Both the position numbers and the translations under genes were made by a program. The notes under the pieces were generated by a model. That model made no database searches. It saw only the letters and a program-made list of their open reading frames with translations, and was not told where the DNA came from. This document shows, piece by piece, positions 1 through 10,637 of a stretch of DNA of 64,000 bases. Source of the stretch: Tremella fuciformis (Eukaryota; Basidiomycota; Tremellomycetes; Tremellales; Tremellaceae); assembly GCA_032768795.1 (NCBI GenBank), contig CP136491.1:2046001-2110000 (forward strand), written 5' to 3'. Each line of letters starts with the position of its first letter. Position 1 is the stretch's first letter.

Positions 1-1
1 A

Positions 2-841
2 GCTGTTTATACCGGCTGTGAAACAGGCTATGATGAGACTACAGCAGTCCGGACACCAACTCCAGTGTTTTCAGGTGGCACCAACTTGGCAATTTCAGAT
101 GTTCAACTGCAGACTCCCACAACACAATCAGGGTGCAAGAACAAACAAACTGTGTCTGAGCCCCAGAGCCCCAGAGAGGGAAAGACAGTTGCCCAAGTCA
201 GGTCTTGCCCCAGATCAATTGGAAGTCAGGCAAACAGAGCAAGCAATGTGGCTCATGATTCACAAACTGTCAGCTTTGATCCTACTGTGCGGGGATGGCG
301 ATCATTCAATGACCCAGAAGGGAAAGTGTCCTTGCTGGCAGCGGATTTAGAGGTTGTGGACGTACAAGTAGTGCAGTTCAGGGGGAAACCAAGAATGATC
401 CATGCAATTTGCAACAAAAAGACGCACGTTGGAGCCACCATTGACATCATGTGTTGGAAGATACACTTGGCAGAACTGAGCTTGACTGGCAAGCCCTTAC
501 ATTTTGAGGATGAGTCCTACAGAACCATAGTGACGAGAAAGCTACATGATGAGGCATGGTTGCGCCATTCTGCAACCTACAGAACTAAAGAATGTGATGA
601 AGGACGGGTTCGCATGATAAGCTATGCCGTTCTTATAAGCCGTGGAGAGACGGAGCAAACTATGGCCCCTGAGAACCTTGCAAATTTGACTGAGGAGTTT
701 GCTAGGCAACAGATGGAGAGAGAGGGGTCTACAAAATCCAAATCGTTGACTCTGCGTGTGACAAAGCCTTGGTTCAGGTCCAGCAAGACTCAACCACTCT
801 TGACTCAAAGCATATATGTGTCAACCGCAAATACAGAATGA
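2..841 (+). CDS. hypothetical protein, 5' end outside window
   Basis: I do not recognise this protein. The frame is open from base 2 to the stop at 839-841 with no in-frame ATG near position 65, so the gene begins left of the window; about 279 residues are visible. The N-terminal third is Ser/Thr/Gln-rich and low in structure. The middle, from about residue 120, is mixed and charged with regular hydrophobic positions. No signal peptide, membrane segment or known motif is visible. Base use looks less GC-rich than the genes beyond 5.3 kb, and the ORF lies beside LTR relics, so it may belong to a repeat or an unusual accessory gene. Its coding status rests only on ORF length. Confidence 0.4.
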   Translation, partial: AVYTGCETGYDETTAVRTPTPVFSGGTNLAISDVQLQTPTTQSGCKNKQTVSEPQSPREGKTVAQVRSCPRSIGSQANRASNVAHDSQTVSFDPTVRGWRSFNDPEGKVSLLAADLEVVDVQVVQFRGKPRMIHAICNKKTHVGATIDIMCWKIHLAELSLTGKPLHFEDESYRTIVTRKLHDEAWLRHSATYRTKECDEGRVRMISYAVLISRGETEQTMAPENLANLTEEFARQQMEREGSTKSKSLTLRVTKPWFRSSKTQPLLTQSIYVSTANTE

Positions 842-1124
842 TCAATCCTGTCATGACCTCCACCAGTGAAGTCAATCCAGAGACCAAACTCCTGGTTGCA
901 GCCAACTGCAACTCAAAGCTTTCTGACCTATTGTAGGCAGCACATGTCATTACTTCTGATGAGGACAAGTTTAAAACATGACTCAGGGAATGACATATTA
1001 TTTGTAGAATGCATTATCAGCTTCCCACTCCGGCTCCACCTAGCTGAGTAAGTTTTCACCATTGAGACATTTCTGCTATGAACTAGTCTTCTGCTTCCCA
1101 TGGTAGTCAATGCAAGCCACTTAT
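842..1124. other. non-coding gap left of LTR relic
   Basis: I see no gene here. Only short unsupported ORFs occur before the LTR-family copy begins at 1125. Confidence 0.5.
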
Positions 1125-1521
1125 TGTAATGTTGGCCATGCCTCCATGATCACCAGCGCACACCCACAACCCTCTTCTCAGCCCAGCACACCTGTCACCC
1201 ACGTGAGCACATCATCAGCGCTTGAGTGCCTTTGACAAGCCTCAAGTAGCCTTGACACCTCTAAAGCCTGAGCCTTATCAATGGTGTTTTAAGGAGAGAG
1301 CCCCTGGCGGTGCAGAGGCGGGTGCGATGATATATATACAACCTCACGCTTCTAGACCGTCCTCAGCACCATGTGAGTCCCAGGGATAGGCAAACAGCGG
1401 AGCCGTTTTGTACACACACAAGAGGCTGTAGCGTACACTTTCTTGTGGAGAAAAGCAACAGATCCACAGAGAGCACGTTTTACAGGGCTCATCAATTGAC
1501 AATCAGCCTGGCTTTGTGACA
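1125..1521 (-). repeat. degenerate LTR copy (family A), inverted
   Basis: Read on the minus strand, this 397-bp block starts TGTCACAAAG and ends ACATTACA. It aligns along its whole length with the LTR at 3791-4194. Shared landmarks are the ACGTGCTCTCTGT block, the CTCCACAAGAA block, the TATATATAT box, and the GACAGG(T/C)GTGCTGGGCTG and GGAGGC(A/G)TGGCC blocks near the end. The flanks (CTTAT before, GATAC after) do not form a target duplication, so this is either an old insertion or one end of a rearranged element. A short unsupported ORF across it resembles one in the other copy, as expected for homologous repeats. Confidence 0.8.
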
Positions 1522-2242
1522 GATACTTAAGCCTCGCAGAACCCTTGTAGAACTTTAGTATTCTTGTAATTGATTGAGCTACATACATCTTTCACCCTTT
1601 ACTTACTCTCTCTTGCTCCATCCCGCCAACAGCTGCTAAGGTCTAGCACTTGTCGGCTGCCTTGCCTTGCCTTAGCTTGTCTTGCCTTGTCTTGTCAACA
1701 CCAGCCAACACTTGCTCAGACTCTACAAGGCCTCTGCGTCCTTGCCCCTGGGTCTTCTCCTAGCCTTGCTCAGCATTGCCAAAGTCAGAGAGTGTTGGCT
1801 ACCTCGCAACAGACACTTGGACAGAGACAGAGGGGTATTGTGATGCATTTCCATGAAAATTTGCATATTTGCTAAACATGTCGACTGCAATCTTTGGCTG
1901 TTTTGGCTCCTGATCGATCAGACAATCTGGTTGCATGCCTTGCCTGGGCACCTGTAACGTTGCATTTTGCCAACCACATACCTTTCAGGGGAGTAGCAGA
2001 ATTGCACAAAGCCTCTTGCGCTTCTTTTGACACTGACAAGGCGAAAAAGGACTCAAGGCCAATAGCAGGTTGTCTGGCATAATGGAAAAACCTGTGCAGG
2101 TGAGCTGTGTTGCTCAAGAAGCAAATTAATTTGCATCTTGACTGAACTGAATATTTGCCTTATAGCCCCTTCACCTTGCAACTTGATGCTGCATCTGGAA
2201 CATCAAACATTGACATCTAAAGTCTAGCTTCTCCATACAAAG
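1522..2242. other. non-coding gap with CTTGCCTTG-type simple repeat
   Basis: There is no supported gene. Positions about 1655-1700 hold an imperfect microsatellite built from CTTGCCTTG/CTTGTCTTG units. The stretch up to 2242 is probably the leader of the ORF that starts at 2243. Confidence 0.5.
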
Positions 2243-3163
2243 ATGTCTCTTCACAGCTTTGGGCAGCAACAGATGACAGCAGAGCAGTCCTTAGACCGGC
2301 TTCAGAACCTAGCTGCTTCGTTGAGCAGACAACCAAGAATCATGCAGACAGCTGTTGATAGGTATCGTGCTGCATGTGTAGCGGCAGATACTTCAAAGTA
2401 TCCCACCAAGGCCGCAGGCAAGAAGATTAATCTCCGGAGATCATTGCAAGTTGTTCTGGCTGCAGTAGATGACGAAGCCAGTAAACTTGTATCTCTTGAC
2501 AGCCATGTCTATGCTCTCTACACAAAGGCCACTAATTCATCACAGCAAGATCCCCAATTCCCAGAGGTAGATTTGGCAGCACTGTTCAACGGCCACAAAG
2601 AGCTTCTAGAAGCACTTCAGATCTCAAGGGCTGCTAGTTGCCCCTTAGAGGTCCAAACAGCAGGGCTTGCTGCTGCAATTGAGGTGGTGACTGGTCTTGT
2701 CCACAGCCCAGGGCAGGGCACAGCTGAGTTGAGGCAAAATGCCCAGAGCAGTTACAGGATGGGTGTGGGAGACAAAACTCAGCTGGCTACACCAAGCACT
2801 GTGAGGCTGGACAACCAGTTGTCTGTACAATGCAGTGGACAATATTTGGTAGACGCTGCTAATACAACAGGGAAGGGAAAGTTGCCTGACCAGGCAACCA
2901 TATTGGGTGGGTCAGCTGCCGCCAGCTCTCTGACTCCAATGGCAACTTCAATGGGAAGCTTTGAGACTCAGACTCTCCACCATCCTGGCTATCACCCATC
3001 GGAGATCTATCCCCCTCATCCCAATGCTGTCCATCATCAAGACAATGTGACTTACCCTACTCTGGGTGGAACCAAGCCTTATTCTGGAGCAAATCAGGAT
3101 GCTCAAGAGCCCTACAATGATGAGAGCAGTGATTGTCCATATGAGTTGGACGCCACACAATAA
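2243..3163 (+). CDS. hypothetical protein, 306 aa
   Basis: I do not recognise this single-exon ORF. Residues about 1-140 look helical and amphipathic (repeated LxxL and AA patterns); the C-terminal half is Pro/His/Ser/Gln-rich and probably disordered, ending in an acidic tail. There are no transmembrane segments, signal peptide or cysteine motif. It lies between two inverted copies of the same LTR family, so it could be cargo or a decayed element gene. However, the right-hand LTR has its own target duplication, which argues that the two LTRs arrived independently. ATG at 2243 is the first in frame. An ORF of this length is unlikely by chance, but no family supports it. Confidence 0.45.
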   Translation: MSLHSFGQQQMTAEQSLDRLQNLAASLSRQPRIMQTAVDRYRAACVAADTSKYPTKAAGKKINLRRSLQVVLAAVDDEASKLVSLDSHVYALYTKATNSSQQDPQFPEVDLAALFNGHKELLEALQISRAASCPLEVQTAGLAAAIEVVTGLVHSPGQGTAELRQNAQSSYRMGVGDKTQLATPSTVRLDNQLSVQCSGQYLVDAANTTGKGKLPDQATILGGSAAASSLTPMATSMGSFETQTLHHPGYHPSEIYPPHPNAVHHQDNVTYPTLGGTKPYSGANQDAQEPYNDESSDCPYELDATQ

Positions 3164-3790
3164 GCTGGAAGACCCCTTTACTTGTCATGAACCACCAAAC
3201 TTTGGCTATGCTACAACCTTTTCACTCAATTCCAGTGAGCTTTGCTTGACTACAACTGGGCATCCCTGGCACATCCACCCTCAACATGACTTTCTACCCA
3301 GGTGTTCACCTCAACATATGTGTCTCATTCACCCAAACAAACCCCAGCCATTAGCCAATATCCCTGCCATGAACACCTGAACACAAGCAGCATTCATCCA
3401 ATCAGCTTTGATCACCTGGACATCTTCCACAACAGGTAGTATCCAGGCTGCTCACCCAAAATGACTATTTGAACGCTTGCAGCATTCACCTAAACACCTT
3501 TTGCATGTATAACCCCACAACTTTCTTGTATGGGCCAGCAATAAATCAGTTTCATATTTTCAGTGCCTTTCCGTCAGTGACTTCCCGTCAATTCCCTCTC
3601 CCAGTCTGACCCGTTTGTTCAAATCTGACCTTGGCATTTCCTGACACTGACACATGACCTCTCTCTTTATCTCTGCTGCTCTATTTCCATATGGACATAT
3701 CGGTGTTGGGGTTTTGGTGGGGTGGGGAAAAAGGGGGGGGGGGGGGTGGGCAGGAGTGAGGCTCTTACAGCCTGCATGCACCGGTAGTGA
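3164..3790. other. gap with 14-G homopolymer
   Basis: There is no supported gene. An AATAAA-like signal (CAATAAATCAG) lies at about 3539-3549 and may belong to the upstream ORF. An uninterrupted run of 14 G occupies 3733-3746 inside a G-rich tract from about 3705. The last five bases (3786-3790, AGTGA) are the left target duplication of the LTR that follows. Confidence 0.6.
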
Positions 3791-4194
3791 TGTCACGGGG
3801 CCAGACCGGTCGTCAACTGATGGGCCCTCTCACACGTGCTCTCTGTCAATCTATCTCTGTCCTCCACAAGAAGGTGTGTCCTACAGCCTCTCGGGCGTCG
3901 ACAACACAGCCGCGCCGTTACTCTCTATCCTTGGGACTCAATACCACGGTACTAAGGACGGTCTATGGGTGAGGACTTGTATATATATTGCCCATGCCCT
4001 CCTCTGCACCGTCTCGGGCTTTCTCCTTGAAACACCATCAACAAGGCTTGTGCTCTAGATTTGTTGAGGCTACTCGACACTCGTCAAAGCTACTCAAGGC
4101 TTGATGATATCCTCACGTGTCTGACAGGCGTGCTGGGCTGGGACAAAGGTCGTAGGCATGCGTTGGTGATGATGGAGGCGTGGCCGACATGACA
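3791..4194 (+). mobile_element. solo LTR (family A) with 5-bp target duplication
   Basis: This 404-bp block begins TGTCA and ends TGACA, a perfect 5-bp terminal inverted repeat. It is flanked by the direct repeat AGTGA at 3786-3790 and 4195-4199, the mark of LTR-retrotransposon integration followed by LTR-LTR recombination. It contains a TATATATAT box near 3979-3987 in the forward sense, where the LTR promoter is expected. It aligns end to end with the inverted copy at 1125-1521. No internal retroelement coding region is attached. The family assignment (copia or gypsy) cannot be made from the LTR alone. Confidence 0.88.
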
Positions 4195-4199
4195 AGTGA

Positions 4200-5347
4200 G
4201 GAGTGTCAGTATCAGCCTCATAATTGGATTATTGATTACAGCCCGGGATTTCAGAATAATATATGTAGACAATCTGTTCAGCACCTGCTGTCCCAATGTC
4301 TGCCATCTCTGTCCAGTGCCAGAGGGGCACATATGACAAACAGCTGACCAGGGGGCTGCTGTACTTGGCAAGGAGCTGGGTGAGCTTGACAATCATGGGC
4401 AAGCGGGGAGGACTTGGCAAAGACCTTGGTAGGGGACTTGGTAGGGTACTTGGTGTTGCTGGCAGACCAAGGTATGGATCATAGTAGGCAAACCACGTGT
4501 CTGCAGAGAACAACAATTGGAAGCAGACTGTGGAATGTATCATGCGCCAAATCTCCTAAGTACCTGTTGTCTCTTGGTGAGCTCCGCAACCAGCACATTG
4601 AGTGAACAAACCCAACATCCGTGTCCGCCATGTGGGTTCCATGCTTTCACTACATCCATTGTGATGCCTTCATAGCAGCTGGATAGCACTTGTGTAGCAT
4701 TTGCAAAACACTTGCTCCACACCATTCATAGACCTTGCACAGCATTCTGGCTCGCAGTTTCATGGTTCTCAGTACATATAAGGGATATGAGTAGGCCTGT
4801 TTTCCACTGAAGACCTTTGCCCGGTCATGAAATCATGGTCACTCCGCTGTCTCTTCTTAATTTCCTGTCCCTCCAATATCCCAGACCATGTCCAGGGCAT
4901 CCTTATACACATCATTCTATTACACAGAGAGGCAAAACAGCAGACAATCAAGACGCCCAGTGTTTCTAGCCCAGTCCAGCTTGCCACTCATAGTAGTGAG
5001 CGTCCAGTCAGGTCCAGCCTAGCACTAGTCTATCCTACCACCAGCGATGAAGTCACAATACTTGACTCTTCTACAGGTTATGACCAAATTGCCAGTACTG
5101 GACCGCAAGAGGGGGTCTGATCATCTGCATCCCTTCATCACGGTTGCGGGAGAGGGTGTGCTCTTTGTATCCTTGTTCAATTACAAGCAGACTTGCATTG
5201 ATTTGGCAATGGAGACTCGGCAAAAATGCCCTGACATCCGGCGTTTTCGGCATTTCCTATGACGTCGATCGTACATGATCGATGGTCATCCTTTGCCAAT
5301 GCCGACCAGACTCTTTGTCCCTCACAGCAGGATGCAGCGAGAACGAC
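4200..5347. other. non-coding gap, probable promoter of the NYN gene
   Basis: No gene is supported. Around 4410-4455 there is a short imperfect repeat of ACTTGGTAGGG/ACTTGGCAAAG units. The rightmost few hundred bases probably contain the promoter and leader of the gene that starts at 5348. Confidence 0.5.
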
Positions 5348-7302
5348 ATGAGCGGCACTTCAATCGCGGTCCCAGCTGACAACTTGTCCCCTGATACGAC
5401 GACGGCCGACGAGCCAGATTGGGCAGCGTTAGGATTCGAGTCGCCCGTTCAGAAGGATCAAGCCAAGGACGCTCGCCAGACCTTCCCTATCTCACAAACC
5501 CGCCTGACCGGTCGAAGTATCTTCGACACGCCTTCGTCTGGTAGAGATCGGACACGACTCCCCCGCATTGGCAGCTATTCGTCCGCAGACTGGTTCCCCA
5601 AGAATCTGTCTCGCAGCGACAGCCATCAGCAAGATGATAGCATCGAGGCCTCCGGTACTCTTCGCAGAGCAGCTCTAGTCAATGACATCGCCATCGGCGA
5701 TGACCTACATCTGCTGTCAGACGGCTCACCTGCCTCAATTGATGTGCTTCACGGAAATGAGACGGACGCATCCTTGCCCCCGCCATCGACTTCAGTGCCT
5801 CGAAGGTCGACAAGCAAGGCGTACAGGATACAACGTCGCTTGGAGCGCATTGGTCGAGGTACGAAATACATTCAGACTCGCCTAGTGCCCAACTTGCACA
5901 ACGAGCGATGCAAAATTCGTCCCACATCTCCTCAGCAACCGGTCGACCCCTCTCCTTCGCCCAACACATTTCTCGCCGATCTCTATTCTCGATTCCCAGG
6001 CGCCGTAAAGCTTATTGAAGCGGCAACACGGCATCACAATGCCACCGGCGAGCTCCTCCCACCACACGTACTACCGCTATTCGAGAGACTCATTGATCCG
6101 AAAGAGGCGATCACTGCAGCTAATATCATCAGAGGACATTTCGACTTGCCTACCCTCGGTCAGCCAACGGATCAGATCGCCCTGCGTAGAGCCATGGCGC
6201 GAACGAGGGAGCGACTATATGGAGAGATCGCATCAGCTCTGATCCTCCCCGAGGCTCCCCCACCAGGACCTGCTTCTGTCAATGGCGATGAAGACCAGGA
6301 GATCCAAAAGCCCCTTGTGCAACTTACGACTTTCTCCCTCGAGGTGATGAAGCAGAGGCTGCCAATTAAGTTTGGCAAGGACAAGGCGGCTATCCGAGCA
6401 TTCTTGAGCAATCCTGAAGACGCGTATGGCGAGCAGGCGGGCCAAGTTGTATGGGAGAGAGGCGTTGGTAGCATAAAAGGTGCCCCTGGAGGATTCGCTG
6501 GCAAGGTGCTTGACACCGAGGGACTGCTTCATGTCTTCGTGGATCAGTAGGTTCAGACTCTTTCGTCGCGGTTCCGCGTGCTTACCTTTAGCTCGAACGT
6601 CCTGCATGGTCTCTTGCATACGCTGTACAACGCTCCCCCTGACGCCCTTCCTCCTCGCCACCTACGAACCCTTTCCCTCCCCTGCTTGTCCCTCCTGCTC
6701 CGACGGGGCAGACACACTCCTCCTGGCAGTCTCCATCTGGTGGCATCGTCTCCTCTCAAGCAAAATCTCGACCCTCTCGTATGCCTCGGGTGGGAAGTCT
6801 CGATACTCAAACGCGTCGAGGTGTATGAGGAGGAAGTCGTCGACGCAACAGCTACTAAGCTCGTCGACAAACCGATCTCCCAGCCCAACGCGACACATAC
6901 GGGACTGAGGCGGTATAGGGAGCAAGGGGTGGACGAGATACTGCATCTGAAGCTGCTTCTGGCGCTCAATCAGAAAGAGACGCCTGCTCCGAAGGGTAGC
7001 ACGGTTGTTCTCGCAACTGGAGATGCCAAAGGCGGACAGTTCAATCGAGATGGGTTCCTTGGCGCAGTGCGAGAAGCTCTCAAGCGAGGCTGGTCGGTGG
7101 AGCTGTGGTCGTTCAAGGCAGGTGAGTTCCCCATTCCGCAGAGACAAAAGTCCATTGACTAAACTGACTGTCAGGCCTCTCGCACTCGTGGTGGAATACC
7201 GCAAAGAAGGAAGGTTGGGGTCAGCAGGGTGGCCGATTCTCTATCTACTTCTTCGATGATTGGGCCGAGCAGCTCGTTGAATTCAGCGACGAGGACTACT
7301 AG
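5348..7302 (+). CDS. NYN-domain (PIN-like RNase) protein, three exons
   Basis: This is a predicted RNA-binding or RNase protein of the NYN superfamily (related to Limkain-b1/MARF1 and YacP-like nucleases). The N-terminal ~390 residues are mostly low-complexity Ser/Pro/Asp. The NYN fold begins where exon 1 joins exon 2 (intron 6547-6591) and reads VFVDHSNVL, carrying the first acidic catalytic Asp and the Asn. It continues to VVLATGDAKGG, the second acidic centre, and after the second intron (7122-7174) ends with LSHSWWNTAKKEG and FSIYFFDDWAEQLV. Both introns are about 50 nt and restore frame. The first in-frame ATG is 5282, but 5348 (MSGTSIAV) looks the more natural start. Being intact and GC-rich, it marks the return to ordinary genic sequence after the repeat zone. 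Confidence 0.82.
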
Positions 7303-7909
7303 CAGAAGGCCTAGGATTGCCAACTAAGCAGAGTACAGCCAACGCTGGCGCATGCAGCTGCACTCACTCTCAAACCAGCTGCCCTCTTCATGCAATTTAC
7401 TGCCTTCTCGTTGTTGTTTCCGTCAGGCACCTCTGGCCTCGCCTTGTCATTGACAATCCCGAGGGATCCGGCGACCCCGAACCGCCTGGAATCGACATCG
7501 CAAAACCGCGGAGGGAGTATGTGGATCGCCCGAGAGAGTGAAACTACTGACTATCCGTCGACCGACCGACTGGGGACTCGGTAGCCGGCGCAATACACCG
7601 GTACCCTAATCCGTTCATGGCAGCGGTGGGGTGCTATGAAGCGAGGATGACGTCGAGGCTTGATTCCGGCCGATTGAAACTGGCATAGGCGAGGCCGCGA
7701 TGGGATGGCGATGGCGACTGGCACTGATCTGGCTGTCGCCGATGCCGCTGGCCAGGCCTCGCACGTACTCACCTTTGACTATCTCTCCAGGAGAATTCGC
7801 GATAAATCGCTCAGCTTCTCTCTTGCCGACCTCGGCAGGATAATGATCCTGTCGTGGAGCGCCATTGGTGGTGAGCTGTCCACGCTGGGTCGAGCTAGAA
7901 ACGATAGAG

Positions 7910-7915
7910 TATAAA
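7910..7915 (+). promoter_or_regulatory. TATA box of first array gene
   Basis: TATAAA lies 119 bp upstream of the ATG at 8029. Similar boxes precede other array members at near-constant distance: 8956 (102 bp), 9721 (109 bp), 10527 (111 bp), 12044 (138 bp) and 12842 (98 bp). This indicates that each gene has its own promoter. Confidence 0.6.
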
Positions 7916-8028
7916 GCCCTGTCGACACCCCGCTATTCTCTCTTCATCCAACCCACCGACCAACTTTGTCAGCTTCAGTCGTACCACACCCAACCCACCG
8001 CCACTTCCGCAACAACTCATCCGACACG

Positions 8029-8289
8029 ATGGCTTGCGCCCACACCGCTCAGCCCGTCTGCCAGTACCTCGGCTGCTGCCCCGGCGACAGCTACGGCAAC
8101 AACAGCGGCTGTGAGTCCCTCTCTTGGCCCCCTTCGACGTCCTGCTCCTCGTTCCTCAATTCCCTGTGCTCGCAGGTTCTCTCCAGCCTCATCGTCATGA
8201 CTGTTCCGACTTGCTGACGGTCAGACGAGTGCGTCTCGATCACCATCGAGGACGTGCAGTACTGCCAGTACTGCGGCGCCTGCCTCTGA
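8029..8289 (+). CDS. small Cys-rich array protein A (48 aa)
   Basis: Unrecognised family; first member of a same-strand tandem array. Exon 1 (8029-8110) ends in CCPGDSYGNNSG, then a phase-1 intron (8111-8224), then an exon encoding ECVSITIEDVQYCQYCGACL and a stop. It has eight cysteines in 48 residues. The family spacing is C17-x12-C30, then C41-x2-C44, followed by G and one more Cys. No signal peptide or membrane segment is seen, so the protein is probably intracellular. The four core cysteines could hold a metal ion or form disulphides; this is inference. The TATA box at 7910 and the ATG context support the start. The intron is longer (114 nt) than in its paralogues. The gene is too short for ordinary gene finders, and its reality rests on the family pattern. 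Confidence 0.75.
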
Positions 8290-9057
8290 GCGACTTCGTC
8301 GCTAGGGCTGCTCGACGGGCCCTGCAATACCGCTCGAGAACTTTCGTACATGCCCAACAGCCGATCGCCACCCTCTTTCCTGTACGTAGTTAGATATGAG
8401 AAGCAAGAGTCGAGTCGAGTTGGAGTCGGAACAGGAGTCGAAGTCGGGGCCGAGTAGTCCGCGGAGATCATCTAGTGTTTGTCTACCTGAATGCGACGAC
8501 TGTTTTGCGAAGGTGTTGCCCATCTTATCTGTACCCAGCGACGGTCGGCCGCGAGGACAGCGCTTCCTCCAAGTGAGACAACCAAGATTTACAGTCTGCA
8601 GGCCGGAGGCGAGTCGCGGGATGCGGTGTCGCAGCTGGCGCTGGCCTTGTCTGCTTGTCCTGGTCGGCGAGGACAGCGTCGGACGGGCATGCCGAGCGGG
8701 TTGAGGGAGGGAGGCGGCCCCACTTCCAAACGTTAAAGATCACGCTTCTCGCCGCTCGGCCGGACACCCTGGTTTCGGCAATCAGTCTCGGACTGTCTCC
8801 ATGTCCTTTGCGTCTATCCGGCATTTGCGCAAACTTGGAAAGCGTCGATGCTGGCCGGTATGCCCGAGATTACGTTCGAGTGAGACGTTGTCCTGCAACC
8901 GAGTACCGGGACCGCAGCCTCTCTTTTTCGCGTCCCACCGTCCACGGCACAGAGATATAAGGCTGGAGCACCCCCCACGTACTGCTCTTACCCCCACCGA
9001 CCTCACTCATCTTCATCACCAATCCAGATTACCAGCGCATACAGGCATCCAGTCATC
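8290..9057. other. array intergenic region A-B
   Basis: There is no further array member. Positions about 8400-8452 hold a GAGTCGA/GAGTCGG-type short repeat. The TATA box for the next gene is at 8956. Confidence 0.6.
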
Positions 9058-9259
9058 ATGGTTCACTTCCACTTCGTCGGCTTGACCAAGCGGATCTACC
9101 GCCGATTCGGCGCCAGTCTCAGATGCCCGGCCCGTACAGATGGAGGCCGTGAGTCCGTCAACTTGGGCTGTCGCCTCATCTCTGACGCCAATAGCATGTG
9201 TGCTCGAGATCCACGTTGATGGGCGCAGGCGCTGCAGGTCATGTGGTCAGGACTGGTGA
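9058..9259 (+). CDS. small Cys-rich array protein B (50 aa)
   Basis: Unrecognised; second array member. Exon 1 (9058-9148) encodes a basic, aromatic N-terminus and ends RCPARTDGG. The phase-1 intron 9149-9194 starts GTGAGT and ends AATAG. Exon 2 reads PCVLEIHVDGRRCRSCGQDW and stops at TGA 9257-9259. Core cysteines are C23-x8-C32, then C43-x2-C46 followed by Gly, with DGR before the CxxC as in member C. It uses only the four core cysteines, which argues that these four define the fold. TATAAG lies at 8956-8961, 102 bp upstream. The function is unknown. A small metal-binding knuckle is the simplest idea, but no sequence match supports a named family. Confidence 0.75.
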
Positions 9260-9829
9260 GAGCGTTGCTCAACGCGCCTTATGTCCGTGCCGAGCCTGCA
9301 ACGAGTCTAGTCAGTCGTATAGCGTTGTGTCCAGTCAAGGGCGGTTCACAATTCATGTGCTGCACCAAATGCACCCGATGAACTCCCGTGCTTTGCCGCC
9401 CAGAGCCTTTTCGTCGTCGCGGTAATGCTCCCCGATTCGCAGCGAAAACTTGCACGGGCACTCTGCTTCCATATCGTGATGATCTTACCCGTCGAGCTTC
9501 CCATGAAAGGTAGAGGGGCCACTGTTCCATAGCAACGGAGTTCCGGTCAACAGTCCAAAAGGTCCACTCAAGGAGAGTCGTAGCTCCTTGTTGGTGACAC
9601 GCACGGGACCGAGCCGACGTCGTCAATGCATTCCTCGCCTTTCTGCCGGCTCACCATTGGACTAGACCGCAATCGAGCCGCAATACCGGCTTGGCCAGAG
9701 AGATATTCGGGCCATCGACCTATATATCGCTCATCTTGGCCCATCATACAGCCCCACCCGCGCCCCGACTCTTCCCTCTGCGTCCAGCGGCACCTTTCAT
9801 ACACCAATCGACAAGACTACGCCTCTACC

Positions 9830-10059
9830 ATGGTGTGCTTCCACTCCCGCAAGGTAGTCAATCACATCCCCGACTTGGTCAATCGCGACAATGACGAGGA
9901 GGACGAATGCATCGGTCGTATTGGAGGCGGGCGTGAGCCTTTCTCGCGGCTGGCAGGCGTACACGGCTGATGGCATGATTAGCCTGCGTCGGAGTCGAGC
10001 GGTCCGACGGCCGCGTCTTCTGCAAATACTGCGGGGTGATCATTCTCACTGAGGCGTGA
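9830..10059 (+). CDS. small Cys-rich array protein C (59 aa)
   Basis: Third array member, closest to B. Exon 1 (9830-9932) has an acidic run NDDNDEEDE-like before ECIGRIGGG. The phase-1 intron 9933-9982 follows, then exon 2 PCVGVERSDGRVFCKYCG plus a short hydrophobic tail, stop 10057-10059. Core cysteines are C27-x8-C36 and C48-x2-C51. The DNA at the CxxC (TGCAAATACTGCG) is identical in members D and G, pointing to recent duplication or conversion. TATATA sits at 9721-9726. There is no signal peptide. The role is unknown. Confidence 0.75.
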
Positions 10060-10637
10060 ACAAAGAGGCTTTTGCCAAGACGCTGCAACGCAGTACAGCC
10101 CCTGCAGTCCGGAAAGATGCTGGTGCATACAGTATGTGATGCCGATGCAGTCGACTGAGACCGAGAGTCGGCCATGACTCCACCGCAAATACCTCCTTTC
10201 TTGCTGCACATAGTACCTTCATCTCGGGGACACAAACTCTGGAATACCGGCTGGGTGGTCGGCCCCACACATCGACGGTGATATGAGTCATCTGCGTGAT
10301 CTCAGCATCGTTCTCCCGCCCATACTTACGTCGACCAAACACCGTTGCGTGAGAAAAACGCGAAGTCAAGCAGTGTGGAAACCCTTTTCCTCGCTCACTA
10401 AAGAGACAAAAGGAGGGTCCTGCGCTTTCAGATCTGACGGTATCGGATGGTCCGCACCCGGTTCTGACAATGCCTCCGGTCGGATCACACACCATAGGCG
10501 AGGCTGATGACCCTCAGTATCGCTGATATACAAGGCGAGCATGCCCACGCAAGCCTTCCCCGCCAGTAAAGGACGCAGTGCAGAAGAGATCCCTACGACA
10601 CCTCCCCAGCGAATCCCTATCTGACCCCGGTGTCGCC
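10060..10637. other. array intergenic region C-D
   Basis: There is no clear gene. A TATA-like box (GATATACAAGG) lies near 10525-10535, 111 bp before gene D. The region holds scattered ORFs on both strands without family motifs. Confidence 0.5.

Noticed and set aside
1125..4194. The region as one foldback transposon with long terminal inverted repeats
   Set aside because: The right repeat carries its own 5-bp target duplication and LTR ends, showing a separate insertion.
8400..8460. CRISPR-like or regulatory repeat in GAGTCGA-type sequence
   Set aside because: It is a short degenerate simple repeat with no spacers; CRISPR arrays are not expected in a fungal nucleus.
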